Shown here one piece after another: positions 62,301-64,000 of a DNA stretch of 64,000 bases. The stretch is from Leptospira wolffii serovar Khorat str. Khorat-H2 (GTDB lineage Bacteria > Spirochaetota > Leptospiria > Leptospirales > Leptospiraceae): contig NZ_AKWX02000012.1 in the NCBI RefSeq assembly GCF_000306115.2, forward strand, positions 186,001-250,000, given 5' to 3'. The notes beneath the pieces were generated by a model that had not been told where the DNA came from, did not search any database, and saw nothing but the letters and a program-made list of their open reading frames with translations. Position 1 is the first letter of the stretch, and each line of letters starts with the position of its first letter. The position numbers were made by a program, and so were the translations under genes.

Positions 62301-63107
62301 ATGAACAAACTAATCGCATGGGTTCGGCAACTCAAAGATTCTAAAAAAGGGAAAGTTATCCTTTCCTTAATCGTTTTATTACCCTTACTGGTTTTCTCTT
62401 TATTGGTATTTAGAGGAGGGAGGGAGGAAGTTTCACCTAAGGTCGGACCGATCGTAGAATTGGTCTATTCGCTCGGAACCGTTAAATCCGATCGGGTCTA
62501 CCATCTGAAATTAGGCGTAACTGCTTCTATCCGTAAGCTATATGTTCAGGAAGGACAGGAAGTAAAGCAAGGTGCGCAGCTTTTGGATACGGATAGCGGT
62601 ACTCTTTTTAGGGCCCCTTTCACGGGAACCGTTACCTCTCTCCCTTTTAGAGAGGGAGAGGTGGTCATGCCCGGGAATGCCGTATTAACGATTCTTGATC
62701 TAAAGAAGACATACGTTCTTCTCTCCTTGGATCAGGATTCCATGCTTAGAATCAGACCCGGCCAGAAGGCGGAGTTGAGCTTCGAGACCATCAGAGGCAA
62801 TAAATTGAGCGGAACGGTAAGTCGGGTGTATCCTTCCGACGGACAATTTTACGTTAATGTAGAAGTCGCTTCCATGCCGGAGGGAGTTCTTCCCGAAATG
62901 ACCGCGGATGTCGCGGTGGAAGTCTCCAGAAAGGAAAAGGCTCTCTTGATTCCCGTCAAGGCCTTGGAAAAGGGAAGAGTTCGGATTCGGAGGGAAGGAA
63001 AATCCAAATGGGTGGAGGCTAAAATCGGAGCCGTGGATGGAGAATGGTGTGAAGTCCTGGATCAATCTATCCTGGAGACGGATCTGATTCTCATGGATAG
63101 GAAATAG
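62301..63107 (+). CDS. efflux periplasmic adaptor (HlyD/RND type)
   Basis: This protein of about 268 residues starts best at the ATG at 62301, which places one membrane helix near residues 21-38 (ILSLIVLLPLLVFSLLVF). The frame upstream to 62220 adds a signal-less stretch. It then shows the barrel-sandwich (lipoyl-like) halves, VTASIRKLYVQEGQEVKQGA and FTGTVTSLPFREGEVVMPG, and a beta-barrel part with LRIRPGQKAELSFE. There is almost no coiled-coil hairpin between the lipoyl halves, so it is a short form. It lies 12 bases before an ABC permease gene, with which it would form a MacAB-like or lipoprotein-sorting-like complex. Confidence 0.8.
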   Translation: MNKLIAWVRQLKDSKKGKVILSLIVLLPLLVFSLLVFRGGREEVSPKVGPIVELVYSLGTVKSDRVYHLKLGVTASIRKLYVQEGQEVKQGAQLLDTDSGTLFRAPFTGTVTSLPFREGEVVMPGNAVLTILDLKKTYVLLSLDQDSMLRIRPGQKAELSFETIRGNKLSGTVSRVYPSDGQFYVNVEVASMPEGVLPEMTADVAVEVSRKEKALLIPVKALEKGRVRIRREGKSKWVEAKIGAVDGEWCEVLDQSILETDLILMDRK

Positions 63108-63119
63108 TAAGGAATTCTA

Positions 63120-64000
63120 ATGTTCTTTCTTGCAATCCGCCAACTCATCAGTAGACCACAGCAGACGTTTTTGACCTTTTTCGGAATCCTACTCGGAACG
63201 GCGGGATATGTGGTATTCTCCGGTATGATGCTGGGTTTCCAGGAATACATAACGGACCAACTCGTAAACAACGACGCTCAGATTCGTATCTCTCCCAGGG
63301 ACGAAATACTTAAGGAAGAAAGTTTTCGCGGGGTGTTTTTCTCGGATTCCAATGTTCGTTGGATCAAGCCCCCGTCTGGTAAAACGGACTCCACCCAGTT
63401 GACGAACGTTAAGGGTTGGTTCTCGAAATTGGATGGGGACGATAGAGTGGAAGCTTACGCACCCCAACTGAATCGCCAATTGATTTTCAAGTTCGGAAAG
63501 CAGACCCTTCCCGGGAAACTTTTCGGCATAGATCCGGTTCGACAAACCCAAGTTACCACGATCGGAAGTTATGTGGAAAAGGGGAATTTGCGGGACTTAG
63601 ATCGGGGCGGGGATAGCATCTTTGTAGGCGCCGGCCTGCTGGAGCGCTTGGGCGCGGAAGAAGGGGACATCTTGCAGGTCGTATCTCCTAGCGGAAGTAT
63701 CTCCAATCTGAAAGTGACCGGAGTGATTCGCGTCGGAAATCGTCTCATCGACGAGAGTACAGTTTACGCTTCCCTTCGGACAGTGCAAAGGATTACGCAG
63801 TCGAATGGAATGATATCCGAGATCGTAGTGAGACTCAAGGACGTTTCCAAAGCGTCGGAAGTCGCGACTGAATGGTCCTATCTTACCCGGGACAAGGTGC
63901 AGAGTTGGGACCAAGCGTATGAAAGTATTCTCGCCGTTTTTAAAACTCAAAATATAGTGAGGGATACGACCACATTCACCATAATCCTGGTAGTTGCATT
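63120..64000 (+). CDS. ABC transporter permease, FtsX/MacB type (partial)
   Basis: The frame begins with the ATG at 63120 (AAGGAA before it) and stays open to the right edge (293 codons). The N-terminus MFFLAIRQLISRPQQTFLTF, then FGILLGTAGYVVFSGMMLGF, is the classic first membrane helix of MacB/LolC-type permeases. After it comes a long periplasmic domain (IRISPRDEILKEESFRGVFF and, later, VTGVIRVGNRLIDESTVYAS). The last residues (TTTFTIILVVA) look like the start of the next membrane helix. The FtsX C-terminal part and any ATPase gene lie outside the window. Confidence 0.85.
   Translation, partial: MFFLAIRQLISRPQQTFLTFFGILLGTAGYVVFSGMMLGFQEYITDQLVNNDAQIRISPRDEILKEESFRGVFFSDSNVRWIKPPSGKTDSTQLTNVKGWFSKLDGDDRVEAYAPQLNRQLIFKFGKQTLPGKLFGIDPVRQTQVTTIGSYVEKGNLRDLDRGGDSIFVGAGLLERLGAEEGDILQVVSPSGSISNLKVTGVIRVGNRLIDESTVYASLRTVQRITQSNGMISEIVVRLKDVSKASEVATEWSYLTRDKVQSWDQAYESILAVFKTQNIVRDTTTFTIILVVA

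Overview
The window looks like a chromosomal piece of a Leptospira species. The reasons are several proteins with the short spirochaetal lipoprotein signal, families I associate mainly with leptospires (DUF1554, DUF1577), and compact operons with ATGA overlaps. My guess is an environmental or intermediate clade member rather than a classical host-adapted pathogen, because of the large nitrate and molybdenum gene block. This is recognition by eye, without database searches. I saw no rRNA, tRNA, CRISPR array or complete insertion sequence.

Layout. Positions 1-12.8 kb hold mostly core-like genes: an ankyrin lipoprotein, RidA, a methyltransferase, a DEAD-box helicase, a cell-wall amidase, small DUF proteins, an enoyl-CoA hydratase and a DUF1577/PilZ protein. 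They include a decayed hydrolase near 8.3 kb. Positions 12.8-20 kb are loosely packed and contain lipoproteins, an RRM RNA-binding protein with a long leader, and several gene remnants. One remnant is the tail of a histidine kinase. Positions 20-26 kb hold an SDR/AraC divergent pair, a PAS chemoreceptor and two SGNH hydrolases around a tiny lipoprotein.

Positions 26.07-29.67 kb form an arsenic cassette (arsR, acr3, an arsenate-reductase-like phosphatase and an unusual ATP-grasp protein). It is bracketed by two direct repeats that share 39 identical bases and about 62 similar ones. The acr3 promoter carries nested ArsR-like dyads, and its -10 box is so close to the ATG that the transcript should be almost leaderless.

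Positions 29.7-34.4 kb carry a lipoprotein, a second DUF1577 protein and a two-gene Baeyer-Villiger monooxygenase/SDR operon. Positions 34.6-59.7 kb are a nearly self-contained nitrate-assimilation and molybdenum block. It holds a molybdopterin oxidoreductase, cofactor synthesis genes (ThiF-rhodanese, moaA, moaD, moaE, mobA, moeA and a moaC-mog fusion), siroheme synthesis (SUMT), nitrite reductase nirBD and a NarK transporter. It also has two paralogous nitrate reductases, each fused to an NADH-type flavoreductase and a BFD-like iron-sulfur tail, an outer-membrane porin, and modABC. Molybdate enters by ModABC, the Moa/Moe/Mob enzymes build the cofactor, NarK brings nitrate in, the fused reductases make nitrite, and NirBD with siroheme makes ammonium. 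The last 4 kb hold a DUF1330 protein, a patatin, a FecR-like lipoprotein and the start of an efflux adaptor/ABC permease operon that runs off the right edge.

The best candidates for something undescribed are the duplicated three-module nitrate reductases and the arsenic cassette with its ATP-grasp protein, flanking repeats and leaderless operator-promoter.
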